64,000 nucleotides of DNA from Mycolicibacterium hippocampi (GCF_010723735.1 NZ_BLLB01000002.1:1488001-1552000); one strand, 5' to 3'; shown: positions 17,463-26,431, numbered from the stretch's first letter. Translations and numbers: made by a program. The notes: generated from the letters alone by a model not told the origin.

Positions 17463-18329
17463 CTACGCCGAGGCCAGCCGCTTCTTCTCGGCCTCGACGT
17501 CGAAATCGGGTGGCGGCCAGGACATGTTCAGTCGCTTGAGCGCCTCGATGAGCAACTCGGTGATCGCCAGCCGGCTGTACCACTTCCGGTTGCACGGCAC
17601 GATGTGCCACGGCGCGTGCTCGGTGGACGTCCGGTCCAGCATCGCCTGGTAGGCCTCTTGGTAGAGCGGCCATTTCAGCCGCTCGTCGATGTCGCCGGGG
17701 TTGTACTTCCAGTATTTGTCCGGCCGCTCGAGACGCTCACTGAGTCTCTTCTTCTGCTCGTCGAGCGAGACGAACATCGCCACCTTCACGAGCGTGGTGC
17801 CGCGGTCGACGAGTTCACGCTCGAAGGCGTTGATCTCGTCGTAGCGGGGCTCCCACACGTCAGGTGGCACCAGATCGTGCACTCGCACGATGAGCACGTC
17901 CTCGTAGTGTGAACGGTCGAAGACGCCGATGTGGCCGGCTGTCGGCAGTGCCTTGCGGATCCGCCACAGGTAGTGATGGGACAGTTCCTCGGGCGTCGGC
18001 CTGCCGAAGCTGGTGTACTTGATGCCCTGTGGATTCGCATCACCCACAACGTGTTTGACGATCCCGCCTTTGCCCGCAGTGTCCATCCCCTGTAGCACCA
18101 GCAGAACCGACCTGGTGTCGCCGGCGCGGCTGTTGGCGTAGAGCTTCTCCTGGAGTTCGGCGAAGCGCACATTGCGCTCCTCCTGCAAGGTGGGCGCATC
18201 GGCCTTCTTGCCGCGAAACCCCGGTGTGGCCTCGGTGTCGATGTCATGGACCTTGTCACCGGGACGGAACATCAACTCGACGTGCGGTTCGTGCGTCCAC
18301 AACGAGGGCAGATCCGAGAGCTCGCTCAC
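17463..18329 (-). CDS. ppk2: Polyphosphate kinase 2 family protein
   Basis: 288 residues from GTG 18329; the longer reading to 18404 has no family-like sequence. Walker A GMDTAGKGG is at 81-89, followed by the PPK2 marks DRSHYEDVLIVRV and a lid region 'KRLSERLERPDKYWKYNPGD'. The enzyme transfers phosphate between polyphosphate and nucleotides; single-domain class I members phosphorylate ADP or GDP. The start is 4 bases after the stop of the upstream TetR gene, so the two form an operon. The gene ends beside palindromic repeat copy 2. Confidence 0.9.
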   Translation of the reverse strand: MSELSDLPSLWTHEPHVELMFRPGDKVHDIDTEATPGFRGKKADAPTLQEERNVRFAELQEKLYANSRAGDTRSVLLVLQGMDTAGKGGIVKHVVGDANPQGIKYTSFGRPTPEELSHHYLWRIRKALPTAGHIGVFDRSHYEDVLIVRVHDLVPPDVWEPRYDEINAFERELVDRGTTLVKVAMFVSLDEQKKRLSERLERPDKYWKYNPGDIDERLKWPLYQEAYQAMLDRTSTEHAPWHIVPCNRKWYSRLAITELLIEALKRLNMSWPPPDFDVEAEKKRLASA

Positions 18330-18333
18330 GTCT

Positions 18334-19038
18334 CTAGTCAACCAGTCGTGGCGGCAGCACAGGTGACGGATGGGGCATCTGCCGGAACTTCTCCAGAGAA
18401 CCACCCACCTCGACGATTCCGCACAGCGCGCTCCACGACAGCATCGTCAGGTAGTCGATCAGTTCGTCGGACGTCATCCGCGGGTTGGACATCCAGGAGT
18501 GCGTGGCGAGTTGGACGCCGCCGACGATCTGGAACGCCCAGGGTCCGATCCCGCCGGTGTCCATCCCGACCTCGACCATCCGCCGCCGGAACATCACGGC
18601 CAGCATCCGGGCGATGATCTGTTCCGAATCGGCGACGGCCTTGCTCTTGCTCGCCGAGTTGTTGGCCATCACGAACCGGTACGGCTCGGGCTCGTTGGCG
18701 ACGGTGTCGACGTAGACCCGGATGATCTCGCGGGTGAGGTCGTAGCCGTCCAGGTTCGACGACAGTGCGGCAGCCATGTTCGGGATCAGGGTGGTCTGCG
18801 CGAACCGCATCATCACCGCGGTGGTGAGGTCGTTCTTGTCGACGAAGTAGCGGTACAGCACCGTCTTGGACACGCCGATCTCGGCCGCGATCTCGTCCAT
18901 ACTGACGTTGCTGCCGCGGCTGCGGATAGCTTCGAGTGTGCCGTCGACGAGCTCGTTGCGTCGCTCGACCTTGTGCTTGTGCCAGCGTCGTTTGCGGCCA
19001 TCGGTCTTGACCGCCACCGGCGGGGATTGCTGTGCCAC
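18334..19038 (-). CDS. TetR-family regulator (Rv0472c-like)
   Basis: 234 residues. The helix-turn-helix is 'MDEIAAEIGVSKTVLYRYFV' near residues 45-65, preceded by a basic tail (DGRKRRWHKHKVERRNE). The C-terminal ligand domain has no identifiable ligand. It is followed by ppk2 in the same operon and faces the DUF445 gene divergently, so it may control both. Counterpart position matches Rv0472c. Confidence 0.9.
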   Translation of the reverse strand: MAQQSPPVAVKTDGRKRRWHKHKVERRNELVDGTLEAIRSRGSNVSMDEIAAEIGVSKTVLYRYFVDKNDLTTAVMMRFAQTTLIPNMAAALSSNLDGYDLTREIIRVYVDTVANEPEPYRFVMANNSASKSKAVADSEQIIARMLAVMFRRRMVEVGMDTGGIGPWAFQIVGGVQLATHSWMSNPRMTSDELIDYLTMLSWSALCGIVEVGGSLEKFRQMPHPSPVLPPRLVD

Positions 19039-19166
19039 GTTCGCGGTAATCCATTCCCTAGTCCCCGTCGATGATACGGCGGTCGGCGGCGTGCGCAGGT
19101 TGGCGGGACATCGCGGCCGCCGACGTCACCACCGGGGCGGTTGCTGGCGTAGCGGATGATGTAGAG

Positions 19167-20477
19167 GTGGCACACAGAACCGACGTCGGAGCGCGGCCCA
19201 GCTTCGCCGAAACCCTTGCCGGGGCCGACTCAGCCTCGGACGCCGAACGCAGGCGCGGTCTGCGCCGGATGAAGGTCGTCGCCCTGAGCTTCCTGCTCGG
19301 CGCCACCGTCATCTTCCTGGTGTGCACCTGGGCCCAGGCCCAGGGTGCGGCGCCGTGGGTGGGCTACGTGCGGGCCGCCGCCGAAGCCGGCATGATCGGC
19401 GCGCTGGCCGACTGGTTCGCCGTCACCGCGCTGTTCAAGCACCCACTCGGCATCCCGATCCCGCACACCGCGATCATCAAGCGCAAGAAGGATCAGCTCG
19501 GCGAGGGGTTGGGTGACTTCGTCCGGGAGAACTTCATGTCGCCGGAGGTCATCGCCACCAAGCTGCGGGGCGCCGAGGTCGCGGGCCGGATGGGGAAGTG
19601 GCTGGCCGAACCGGCGCACGCCGAGCGCGTGGCCGCCGAGGCGTCGACGGTATTGCGGGTACTGGTGGAGATGCTGCGGGACGAGGACGTCCAACAGGTA
19701 CTGGACCGGATGATCGTCAAGCGCATCGCCGAGCCGCAGTGGGGCCCGCCGATCGGCCGGGTGCTGGCCTCGCTGCTGGAGGCGGGACGCCAGGAGGCGC
19801 TGATCCAGTTGCTCGCGGACCGCGCCTTCGAGTGGTCGCTGAACGCGGGCGAGGTCATCGAGCGGGTCATCGAGCGCGACTCGCCGTCGTGGTCGCCGCG
19901 GTGGGTCGACACCCTGATCGGCGACCGGATCCACCGTGAACTGATGGATTTCACCGACAAGGTGCGCCGCAACCCGGACCACGAGCTCCGCCGCTCGGCC
20001 ACCAAGTTCCTGTTCGAGTTCGCCGCCGACCTGCAGAACGACGAGGCGACGATCCAGCGCGCGGAGAACGTGAAGAACCAGATCATGGCCCGCGACGAGG
20101 TGACCAGGGCCGCCGAGACGGCCTGGACCACGGCCAAGCGCATCCTGATGGAAGCCGTCGACGACCCGAGCTCGACGCTGCGGGCCCGCATCGCCGACGC
20201 GGTGGTGCACATCGGGGAGTCCCTATGCGACGACTCCGACCTGCGGGACAAGGTCGACAACTGGATCGTGCGGGCGGCTCAGCATCTGGTCGGCCAGTAT
20301 GGGACGGAGATCACAGCGATCATCACCGAAACCATCGAACGCTGGGACGCCGAAGAGGCGAGTCGCCGGATCGAACTTCATGTCGGCCGCGACCTGCAGT
20401 TCATTCGGATCAACGGCACCGTGGTCGGGGCGCTGGCGGGGCTTGTCATCTACACCGTGGCGCACTTATTGTTCTGA
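19167..20477 (+). CDS. DUF445 membrane protein (Rv0473-like)
   Basis: 436 residues from GTG 19167 (MAHRTDVG); an upstream in-frame start at 19071 would add 32 low-complexity residues. Hydrophobic segments lie at about 40-60 and 70-95 and at the extreme C terminus (419-436), flanking a long helical, charged domain. This is the DUF445 pattern, with 'AAAEAGMIGALADWFAVTAL' as its signature. Function unknown. The start is uncertain. Confidence 0.82.
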   Translation: MAHRTDVGARPSFAETLAGADSASDAERRRGLRRMKVVALSFLLGATVIFLVCTWAQAQGAAPWVGYVRAAAEAGMIGALADWFAVTALFKHPLGIPIPHTAIIKRKKDQLGEGLGDFVRENFMSPEVIATKLRGAEVAGRMGKWLAEPAHAERVAAEASTVLRVLVEMLRDEDVQQVLDRMIVKRIAEPQWGPPIGRVLASLLEAGRQEALIQLLADRAFEWSLNAGEVIERVIERDSPSWSPRWVDTLIGDRIHRELMDFTDKVRRNPDHELRRSATKFLFEFAADLQNDEATIQRAENVKNQIMARDEVTRAAETAWTTAKRILMEAVDDPSSTLRARIADAVVHIGESLCDDSDLRDKVDNWIVRAAQHLVGQYGTEITAIITETIERWDAEEASRRIELHVGRDLQFIRINGTVVGALAGLVIYTVAHLLF

Positions 20478-20482
20478 CCTGC

Positions 20483-20510
20483 GCTAACTAGTGCTTGCAA
20501 AAGTTAGCAC
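20483..20510. promoter_or_regulatory. Candidate operator upstream of the XRE regulator
   Basis: GCTAAC (20483-20488) and GTTAGC flank CTTGCAAAAG, and GTGCT...AGCAC adds a second nested inverted repeat. The element lies about 60 bases before the start of the XRE gene, as expected for an autoregulatory site. Confidence 0.45.
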
Positions 20511-20567
20511 CCCGTCGTACGGTTGGGATGTAGCTGATCGGTTACCCCACGCAACGAGAGGGCAATC

Positions 20568-21080
20568 ATGTCGCAGGATGAAAATCTTGCCGCTGTCGTG
20601 TCCAACGCTGCGCAGGACATCGGGAGCTTCATCCGGAGCCAGCGCGAAGCCGCACAGGTCTCCGTGCGACAACTCGCCGAGAAGGCAGGTGTCAGCAATC
20701 CGTACCTCAGCCAGATCGAGCGCGGGCTGCGCAAACCCTCGGCTGATGTGCTCAATCAGATCGCCAAGGCATTGCGCGTCTCAGCCGAGGTGCTCTACAT
20801 CCGGGCCGGGATTCTCGAACCCACGGCGTCGGGCGAGGTTCGCGACGCCATCGTCACCGACATGGCGATCAACGAGCGGCAGAAGCAGGTGCTGCTCGAC
20901 ATCTACACGTCGTTCTGCCAGCAGAACGAGGCCGCCCTTCTCGAAGCCGCACAGGCGGTAGCTGCGCAGGACGACCAACCCAGCGAAGCAGATGAGGAGC
21001 CGACGACTGAACAAGACCCAAGCCCCGTCCAACGTCCTCTGCAACTCACTCAAACTCCGAACACCGACCACCAAGCGTGA
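20568..21080 (+). CDS. XRE-family transcriptional regulator (Rv0474-like)
   Basis: 170 residues. The helix-turn-helix at about 24-80 is [20 protein letters not shown]. The acidic, Gln/Pro-rich tail is disordered. M. tuberculosis Rv0474 has been described as copper-responsive (from memory). It directly precedes hbhA, with 17 bases between stop and ATG, and may be co-transcribed with it. RBS: AGAGGG before ATG 20568. Confidence 0.9.
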   Translation: MSQDENLAAVVSNAAQDIGSFIRSQREAAQVSVRQLAEKAGVSNPYLSQIERGLRKPSADVLNQIAKALRVSAEVLYIRAGILEPTASGEVRDAIVTDMAINERQKQVLLDIYTSFCQQNEAALLEAAQAVAAQDDQPSEADEEPTTEQDPSPVQRPLQLTQTPNTDHQA

Positions 21081-21097
21081 AACGAAAGGTAAAGACC

Positions 21098-21721
21098 ATG
21101 GCTGACAAGAACCAGATCGAGATCGACGACCTGAAGGCCCCGCTGCTCGCCGCCGTCGGCGCTGCCGACCTGGCCCTGGAGCGTGTCAACGAGATCGTCG
21201 CGACGCTGCGTGAGCGTGCCGGCGATGCCCGCACCGACGCCGAGGCTCGCGCCGAGGCGAGCCGCGCCCGCATCAACAAGCTGCAGGAAGAACTGCCGAC
21301 GCAGGTCGACGACATTCGCGGCCGGCTCACCTCTGAAGAGCTGCGCAGGTTCGCCGAGGGCTACGCCGAGGCCGCGCAGACCACCTACAACAAGCTCATC
21401 GAGCGTGGCGAGGCTGCGTTGGAGCGGCTGCGTAGCCAGCCCGCGCTGGAGGATGCCGCGAGCCGGGTCGAGGGATACACCGACCAGGCCGTCGAGCTCA
21501 CCCAGGAGGCGCTGGGCAACGTGGCGACCCAGACCCGCGCGGTCGGCGAGCGCGCCGCCAAGCTGGTCGGCGTCGAGCTGCCGAAGAAGGCCGAGTCGGC
21601 CGCCGAGCCGGTGAAGAAGGCCGCCAACAAGGCTCCGGCCAAGAAGGCCCCCGCGAAGAAGACCCCGGCCAAGAAGGCCCCCGCCAAGAAGGCGCCGGCC
21701 AAGAAGGTCACCCAGAAGTAG
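21098..21721 (+). CDS. hbhA: Heparin-binding haemagglutinin HbhA
   Basis: 207 residues. A short N-terminal hydrophobic stretch ([12 protein letters not shown]) leads into a long coiled-coil rich in Ala, Glu and Arg (about 30-165). The C-terminal tail of [10 protein letters not shown] repeats after residue 170 binds sulphated glycans and is the site of lysine methylation in M. tuberculosis. The ATG at 21098 ([11 protein letters not shown]) is preferred over the 21077 start because GAAAGG lies just upstream of it. Confidence 0.96.
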   Translation: MADKNQIEIDDLKAPLLAAVGAADLALERVNEIVATLRERAGDARTDAEARAEASRARINKLQEELPTQVDDIRGRLTSEELRRFAEGYAEAAQTTYNKLIERGEAALERLRSQPALEDAASRVEGYTDQAVELTQEALGNVATQTRAVGERAAKLVGVELPKKAESAAEPVKKAANKAPAKKAPAKKTPAKKAPAKKAPAKKVTQK

Positions 21722-21803
21722 TCGCACCAGGGCGATCGACGGTCGACACCACCACGAGCGGTGGAGTTCGACCGGAGGGCGTAACCCGCATAGGCTGTCG
21801 AGC

Positions 21804-22085
21804 GTGGAGCTCCAAGGCTTGGTGGGTTACGTCCTCTTCGCTTTACAGGTCGCGGTCCTGGTGGCGGCGGTCTATGCATTCGTGCACGCGGCCATGCAAC
21901 GGCCTGACGCCTACACCGCGGTCGACAAGCTGACCAAACCGGTGTGGCTGGTCATCCTCGGCGTCGGGGTGTTGCTTGCGCTGGTCCTCGGCATCTTCGG
22001 GGTGGCGATCGCCGCGGCGGCCTCCGGCGTGTACCTCGTCGACGTCCGCCCGAAGATCCTTGAAGTCCAGGGGAAGTCACGCTAG
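21804..22085 (+). CDS. DUF2516 membrane protein (Rv0476-like)
   Basis: 93 residues from a GTG start with two membrane helices (about 5-30 and 45-80) and a short loop '[18 protein letters not shown]', the DUF2516 signature. The stop shares a base with the next GTG. Function unknown. Confidence 0.85.
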   Translation: MELQGLVGYVLFALQVAVLVAAVYAFVHAAMQRPDAYTAVDKLTKPVWLVILGVGVLLALVLGIFGVAIAAAASGVYLVDVRPKILEVQGKSR

Positions 22086-22495
22086 TGCGCCGTCTCCTGG
22101 CTGCTGTGGCGGTGGCCTGCGCACTCCCGCTCGCCGCGCCCACCGCGTCGGCCACGCCATCCGTCGCCGCGCCCCCGTACGTCGACCACGTCGAGTGGGC
22201 CAAGTGGGGGGACCTGTCCAGCCTGAGGGTGTACCCGACGCCCTCCGGACGCGGGCTGTCCGGCATGCCGGGTAGCCGTGCACAGGCCGACGCAGCGTGG
22301 GCCGAAGTACTGACGCTGTCCCCCGACGCGGCGATCCCCGGGATGTGGGAGCAGTTCATCTGTCACTGGCAGTTCGCCGAGCTGGTCGAGCCCGGCAAGG
22401 TCAGCTGGAACCTCGAACCGTGGCGACCCGAGGTCAGTGAAGACCAGATGATCTCCGCCGGCTGCAATCCGGGCGGCACCGAAGAGCCCTTCTGA
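22085..22495 (+). CDS. Secreted DUF2599 protein (Rv0477-like)
   Basis: 136 residues with a clear signal peptide ([20 protein letters not shown], cleavage probably after ASA). The mature part has two cysteines (C118-like FICHW and SAGCNPG) that may form a disulphide, and '[17 protein letters not shown]'. It overlaps its neighbours at both ends (TAG/GTG and TGATG), so it is translationally coupled to the DUF2516 gene and deoC. Function unknown. Confidence 0.85.
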   Translation: MRRLLAAVAVACALPLAAPTASATPSVAAPPYVDHVEWAKWGDLSSLRVYPTPSGRGLSGMPGSRAQADAAWAEVLTLSPDAAIPGMWEQFICHWQFAELVEPGKVSWNLEPWRPEVSEDQMISAGCNPGGTEEPF

Positions 22496-23175
22496 TGGGC
22501 TCGCGCACCCGCGCCGAGGTTGTGGCGCTGGTCGATCACACGCTGCTCAAACCGGAGGCCACCGCCGACGACGTGGCGGCGCTGGTGGCCGAGGCCGCCG
22601 AACTCGGGGTGTTCGCGGTGTGTGTGTCTCCGTCGATGGTGGCGGTGGCCCGACGCAGACTTACGGAGGGGCCGAAGCTGGCCGCCGTCGTGGGATTCCC
22701 GTCGGGCAAGCACCTTTCGTCGGTGAAGGCCGGCGAGGCGCGCGCCGCCGTGGCCGACGGCGCCGACGAGATCGACATGGTGATCGACGTCGGCGCCGCG
22801 CTGAGCGGGGACTTCGAAGCCGTCCGCGACGATGTCGCGGCGGTCCGCGACGCCATCGGTGACGACATCGTGCTGAAGGTCATCGTCGAATCCGCGGCTC
22901 TGCTGAGCCTCGGGGATGAGCGCAGCCTGGTCGAGGCGTGCCGCGCCGCCGAAGCCGGCCGGGCGGATTTCGTCAAGACCTCTACCGGGTTTCACCCGAG
23001 TGGGGGAGCGTCGGTACGTGCGGTGGAACTGATGGCCGAGACCGTCGGGACCCGCCTCGGCATCAAGGCCAGTGGCGGCATTCGGACCGCCGCGGACGCC
23101 TCGGTGCTGCTCGACGCCGGTGCCACCCGGCTGGGGCTCTCCGGTACCCGCGCGGTGCTCGACGGGCTCGGCTGA
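22495..23175 (+). CDS. deoC: Deoxyribose-phosphate aldolase
   Basis: 226 residues. The Schiff-base lysine is K161 in FVKTSTGF; the proton-relay Lys is in GIKASGG, and the Asp in DHTLLKP opens the barrel. It splits 2-deoxyribose 5-phosphate into glyceraldehyde 3-phosphate and acetaldehyde in nucleoside salvage. The ATG overlaps the previous stop. Confidence 0.96.
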   Translation: MGSRTRAEVVALVDHTLLKPEATADDVAALVAEAAELGVFAVCVSPSMVAVARRRLTEGPKLAAVVGFPSGKHLSSVKAGEARAAVADGADEIDMVIDVGAALSGDFEAVRDDVAAVRDAIGDDIVLKVIVESAALLSLGDERSLVEACRAAEAGRADFVKTSTGFHPSGGASVRAVELMAETVGTRLGIKASGGIRTAADASVLLDAGATRLGLSGTRAVLDGLG

Positions 23176-23178
23176 GAC

Positions 23179-24084
23179 CTACAGTCCGGCGAAGCAGGGG
23201 TCCTCTGTCTGCTTCGGGATCGATGCGTTGCTGGTCGAGAACTGGCTCACCACACCGGTATCGGTGACCTGGATGGAATCCGCGCGGATGTCCATCGGGT
23301 AGTCCTGGGTCAGCTCCGCGGTGAACGCGTCCAGCGCCGGTTGCACGATCTCCCGGGGCAGGGTGAAACCGAGCCCGGTCAAGTTCTCCACCTGCAGCGA
23401 GATGCCGCCGTTGACGACCTCGGGTCGGGTGGTGATGCTGCCCAGCGCGCCCTCGAGCTCGATGGTCCCGTCGGCCGGGTTGGTCGTCACGCCGGTCACG
23501 AAGCTGCCGACCAGAGGGATGGCGCCCTGGATGGTCTCTTTGATGCCCTCGGCGGACCAGCTGATGTTGGCCAGCAGGGAGCCCACCGAGCCGCCCGAGG
23601 TGGGGGTGTCCTCCAGGCGCACGTCGTTGATGTCGAGGTTCAGCTTCATGCCCCGGGCGTCGCGCAGCTGGTTGCCCGCGGTCTCGATCCTGATGTTCGT
23701 GTAGTGGCCTGACACATGCTGGAACAGGAACGGCGGGAACACCCCGAACGACGCGGTGACGTCGTCCCTGACCACACACTCGACCACCGAGGCGACGACG
23801 GTGTCGGCGCGGTTGCGGGCGTACAGCTCGCCACCGAGCAGCCCGGCGAACACCAGCGCCACGACGATCACGACCGCCAGGACGATGGAAAGCGGATCGC
23901 TGAAGACTTTCTTGAACTTCGCCGGCAACGAGGAACCTTCCTCCTCCGGGGGTCCGGGAGGCATCTGCCCGGGCGGACCGCCCTGGGGTGGACCGGGGGG
24001 GAAACCTTGCGACGGGTTCTGCGCAAACGGTGGCTGCGGTGGGCCGGGCGGCTGCTGTGGCTGACGGGCCCAGGGATCGGTCAC
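23179..24084 (-). CDS. DUF2993 (LmeA-like) membrane-anchored protein (Rv0479c-like)
   Basis: 301 residues. The first 55 are Pro/Gly/Gln-rich and cytoplasmic, one helix follows at about 67-88, and the rest is an extracytoplasmic DUF2993 domain. In LmeA the domain binds phosphoinositides and supports lipomannan elongation; here that is only a family hint. The GTG overlaps the stop of the amidohydrolase gene (GTGA), so it is the last gene of that operon. Confidence 0.85.
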   Translation of the reverse strand: MTDPWARQPQQPPGPPQPPFAQNPSQGFPPGPPQGGPPGQMPPGPPEEEGSSLPAKFKKVFSDPLSIVLAVVIVVALVFAGLLGGELYARNRADTVVASVVECVVRDDVTASFGVFPPFLFQHVSGHYTNIRIETAGNQLRDARGMKLNLDINDVRLEDTPTSGGSVGSLLANISWSAEGIKETIQGAIPLVGSFVTGVTTNPADGTIELEGALGSITTRPEVVNGGISLQVENLTGLGFTLPREIVQPALDAFTAELTQDYPMDIRADSIQVTDTGVVSQFSTSNASIPKQTEDPCFAGL

Positions 24085-24941
24085 CTCAGCGATTCTGCCT
24101 TACCGCCCTGAGCGGCTGGCGATGAGCGCTCGCGCGAAGAGCAGACGGCCCCTGAGCGGTTACGCATCACCGCGACCGTCTCGCGGGCCTTGCGTGCGGC
24201 TTCGAGGTCGATGTCGCAGACCAGCAACTCCGGCTCGCTGCCCGCCGACGCCACCACCTCACCGAGCGCGGAGGCCACGACGCTGCCCCCCACGCCCGTC
24301 GGCCCCTGCTTGGCTATCTCGTCACCGGGGTAGGCCTGTCCGACCGCGGCGAGCACGCTGTTCGTGTCGATCGCGCGGGCCCGCGCCAGCAGCGTCCACT
24401 GGTCGAGCTTGCCCGGACCGGCGCCCCAGGAAGCGTGCGCGGTGATGAGCTCGGCGCCGCGGCGGGCCAACTCGACGTACAGCTCCGGAAAGCGGATGTC
24501 GTAACACAGCGTCAGGCCGACCGTCACCCCGTCGACGTCGATGACGACCGGCTCCCGGCCCGGCGCGACGGTCTTGGATTCGGCGAAGCCGAACGCGTCG
24601 TAGAGATGGATCTTGTCGTAGCGCGCGTCGACCCCCGGGCCGGCCGCGAGCAGCGTGTTGGTGACCCGGCCGTCATCGGCGGGGGTGAACATGCCGGCGA
24701 CGACGACGACACCTGCGCGTCGGGCGATGCCGCGGACGGCGTCGGCCCACGGCCCGTCCAACGGCTCGGCGACCGGCGCGAGCGGCACCCCGAAGCGACA
24801 CATGGTCGCTTCGGGGAACAGCACCAGCGACGCGCCCGCTTCGACCGCTCGCGAGGTGTAGTCCTCCACGAGGGCGAGGTTGGCGTTCGGGTCGGTACCG
24901 CTGCTGATCTGGGCCAACGCCACACGCAGTTCGGAGCGCAT
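24081..24941 (-). CDS. Carbon-nitrogen hydrolase, nitrilase superfamily (Rv0480c-like)
   Basis: 286 residues. The catalytic triad is visible: Glu44 (LFPEATM), Lys110 (YDKIHLYD) and Cys146 (LCYDIRFPEL). The YDKIHLYDAF pattern places it near the Nit1/omega-amidase and deaminated-glutathione amidase group. The ATG at 24941 is chosen over the longer reading because homology begins there. It lies 14 bases after the ureohydrolase stop, so it should be transcribed with that gene. Exact substrate unknown. Confidence 0.9.
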   Translation of the reverse strand: MRSELRVALAQISSGTDPNANLALVEDYTSRAVEAGASLVLFPEATMCRFGVPLAPVAEPLDGPWADAVRGIARRAGVVVVAGMFTPADDGRVTNTLLAAGPGVDARYDKIHLYDAFGFAESKTVAPGREPVVIDVDGVTVGLTLCYDIRFPELYVELARRGAELITAHASWGAGPGKLDQWTLLARARAIDTNSVLAAVGQAYPGDEIAKQGPTGVGGSVVASALGEVVASAGSEPELLVCDIDLEAARKARETVAVMRNRSGAVCSSRERSSPAAQGGKAESLR

Positions 24942-24955
24942 GTCGAACAGCCTAG

Positions 24956-26110
24956 TTACGGCCCCCAGGCAGGCCGGTCCAGCGAGGCGGGCTTGTGGCC
25001 GAGCTTGCCGGAGCGGACCTGCGCGGCAAGGCTGTCGAGGATCACCCGCGAGCTCATCAGCGCGGTCTGCTCGGCCCAGTCGTACGGCGGCGAGCATTCA
25101 ACGACCTCGATACCGGCCAGTCCCGGCTCGGAGACCATCTTGACCAGGTTGAGCGCCTCGCGCGGCAGCAGGCCGCCCGGTTCCGGCCAGCCCGTTCCCG
25201 GCACGAACCCGGCGTCGATGACGTCGATGTCGAATGACAGGTACACCGCCTTGGCGCCCTTCCAGGCGATCTCGAGTGCCATCTCCGCGATTTTCTCGAC
25301 GCCGACCCTTTCCACGTCGCCGACGGTGATCACCGTCGACTTGCGGTCGCGGCCCACCTTGACCCCTTCACGCGGGCTCTGCCAGCCACCGATGCCGATC
25401 TGCACCAGGTTGGTCGCCGGTGCGTTCTTGATGTTGGTGGCGTGGAACCACGGGGTGGTGTGCATCCGCTCGTCGAGGTCGGTCTCCTGGGTGTCGACGT
25501 GGCGGTCGAAATGGATGATGCCGATGTTGCCGTCCATGTACGGGGCCAGCCCGCGGATGGTGGGGAAGCCGATGGAGTGGTCGCCACCGAGGACGATCGG
25601 CATGACGCCCTTCTGCGCGACGAAGGCCATCGCCTGGCTGATCTGGTCGAAGGACTTCTCCAGGTTGCCCGGGATGGTGAACACATCGCCGATGTCGACC
25701 ATGTTGAGTTGCTCGCGCAGGTCGACGCCGGATTCGTAGTTGTAGGTGCCGAACAGGTTGGTCGAGCGGCGGATGCCCTGCGGGCCGAACCGTGTTCCCG
25801 GCCGATAGGTGGCGCCGGCATCCAGCGGCACCCCGAAGATGGCGACCTCGGCGTCGTCGACCTGGTGGACGTCCTCGATGAACGGGCATTTCAGGAACGT
25901 GCCGCGTTCACCGGCGAAGTGCGGCTTCTCCCCGCGCACGAACGTCGAGATGGTGCGGTCGTTGATCGTCGGGGCGGCCTCCAGGCCGAAGCTCAGACCA
26001 CGCTCGATCTCCTCGCGGAGTCGGCGGTCACCGAGGTCGGCCTCGGCCTGTTGGGCCCAGGCGCCCTCGGCATTCGGCAGGGACGGGTCGGGATGTCCAG
26101 AATCGGGCAC
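24956..26110 (-). CDS. Ureohydrolase, probable guanidine hydrolase
   Basis: 384 residues. Metal ligands of the arginase/agmatinase fold are present: His178 (GGDHS), Asp202/His204/Asp206 (FDRHVD, with Arg where agmatinases have Ala) and Asp294/Asp296 (SFDIDVID). 'PGTGWPEPGG' carries Trp308, and Thr101 lies in GATYRPGTR; from memory, a matching Thr and Trp are diagnostic of nickel-dependent guanidine hydrolase GdmH. The N-terminal extension and length also fit GdmH. The GTG at 26110 follows AGGAG and a guanidine-III riboswitch, which strongly supports guanidine rather than agmatine as substrate. Expected products are urea and ammonia. Biochemical identity is inferred. Confidence 0.85.
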   Translation of the reverse strand: MPDSGHPDPSLPNAEGAWAQQAEADLGDRRLREEIERGLSFGLEAAPTINDRTISTFVRGEKPHFAGERGTFLKCPFIEDVHQVDDAEVAIFGVPLDAGATYRPGTRFGPQGIRRSTNLFGTYNYESGVDLREQLNMVDIGDVFTIPGNLEKSFDQISQAMAFVAQKGVMPIVLGGDHSIGFPTIRGLAPYMDGNIGIIHFDRHVDTQETDLDERMHTTPWFHATNIKNAPATNLVQIGIGGWQSPREGVKVGRDRKSTVITVGDVERVGVEKIAEMALEIAWKGAKAVYLSFDIDVIDAGFVPGTGWPEPGGLLPREALNLVKMVSEPGLAGIEVVECSPPYDWAEQTALMSSRVILDSLAAQVRSGKLGHKPASLDRPAWGP

Positions 26111-26124
26111 GAGCGCTCCTCTAC

Positions 26125-26168
26125 GCGCCGTCTTGTCGCTGACCGGGTACGACGCACCTCGTCCGGGG
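26125..26168 (-). promoter_or_regulatory. Guanidine-III riboswitch (ykkC-III)
   Basis: On the minus strand this reads CCCCGGACGAGGTGCGTCGT, then ACCCGGTCAGCGACAAGACG and GCGC. That is the ykkC-III consensus as I recall it from the Thermobifida fusca aptamer (GGACGAGGTGCG..CGTACCCGGTCAG..GACAAGACGGCGC), with one extra base after CAG. The 3' end is 4 bases from the AGGAG ribosome-binding site of the ureohydrolase gene, so ligand binding probably frees translation. Confidence 0.92.
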
Positions 26169-26234
26169 AACCGGTTCACCCGGCCCCTGCGGTTCATTGT
26201 TGGCACAGTCGCGAATTGCTGTCCAGCGCTGAAG

Positions 26235-26272
26235 GAAACGCATCGTTAACACCTGACGCGACGTGACGTAAC
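26235..26272. promoter_or_regulatory. Candidate GlnR nitrogen-control box
   Basis: Four pentamers spaced by exactly six bases read GAAAC (26235-26239), TTAAC (26246-26250), CGCGA (26257-26261) and GTAAC (26268-26272). Three fit the GlnR pattern of alternating GTnAC and GAAAC at 11-base steps. The box lies between the two riboswitch leaders. This is a motif match by eye. Confidence 0.4.
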
Positions 26273-26328
26273 GAAGCGGGTTTTTCCTGGAGCACGACCC
26301 ACAGAGAAATTCATGCATGTGGGGCGCG

Positions 26329-26425
26329 TCTAGGGTTCCGCCGATTCGGGTCTGGTCCGAGAGACGCAGGCGACTCCGGCGGCGATGCCGGATTCGCTCC
26401 ACGGCGGGAGAAAAGCCCGGGAGGC
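26329..26425 (+). promoter_or_regulatory. Guanidine-I riboswitch (ykkC-yxkD)
   Basis: All three conserved blocks are present in order: CTAGGGTTCCG (26330-26340), CTGGTCCGAGAG (26352-26363) and ACGGCGGGAGAAAAGCCCGG then GAGG (26401-26424). The variable stem between them (TCCGGCGGCGATGCCGGATT) pairs with itself. It is in the leader of the symporter gene, whose ATG is 55 bases downstream. Confidence 0.96.
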
Positions 26426-26431
26426 TCCACA

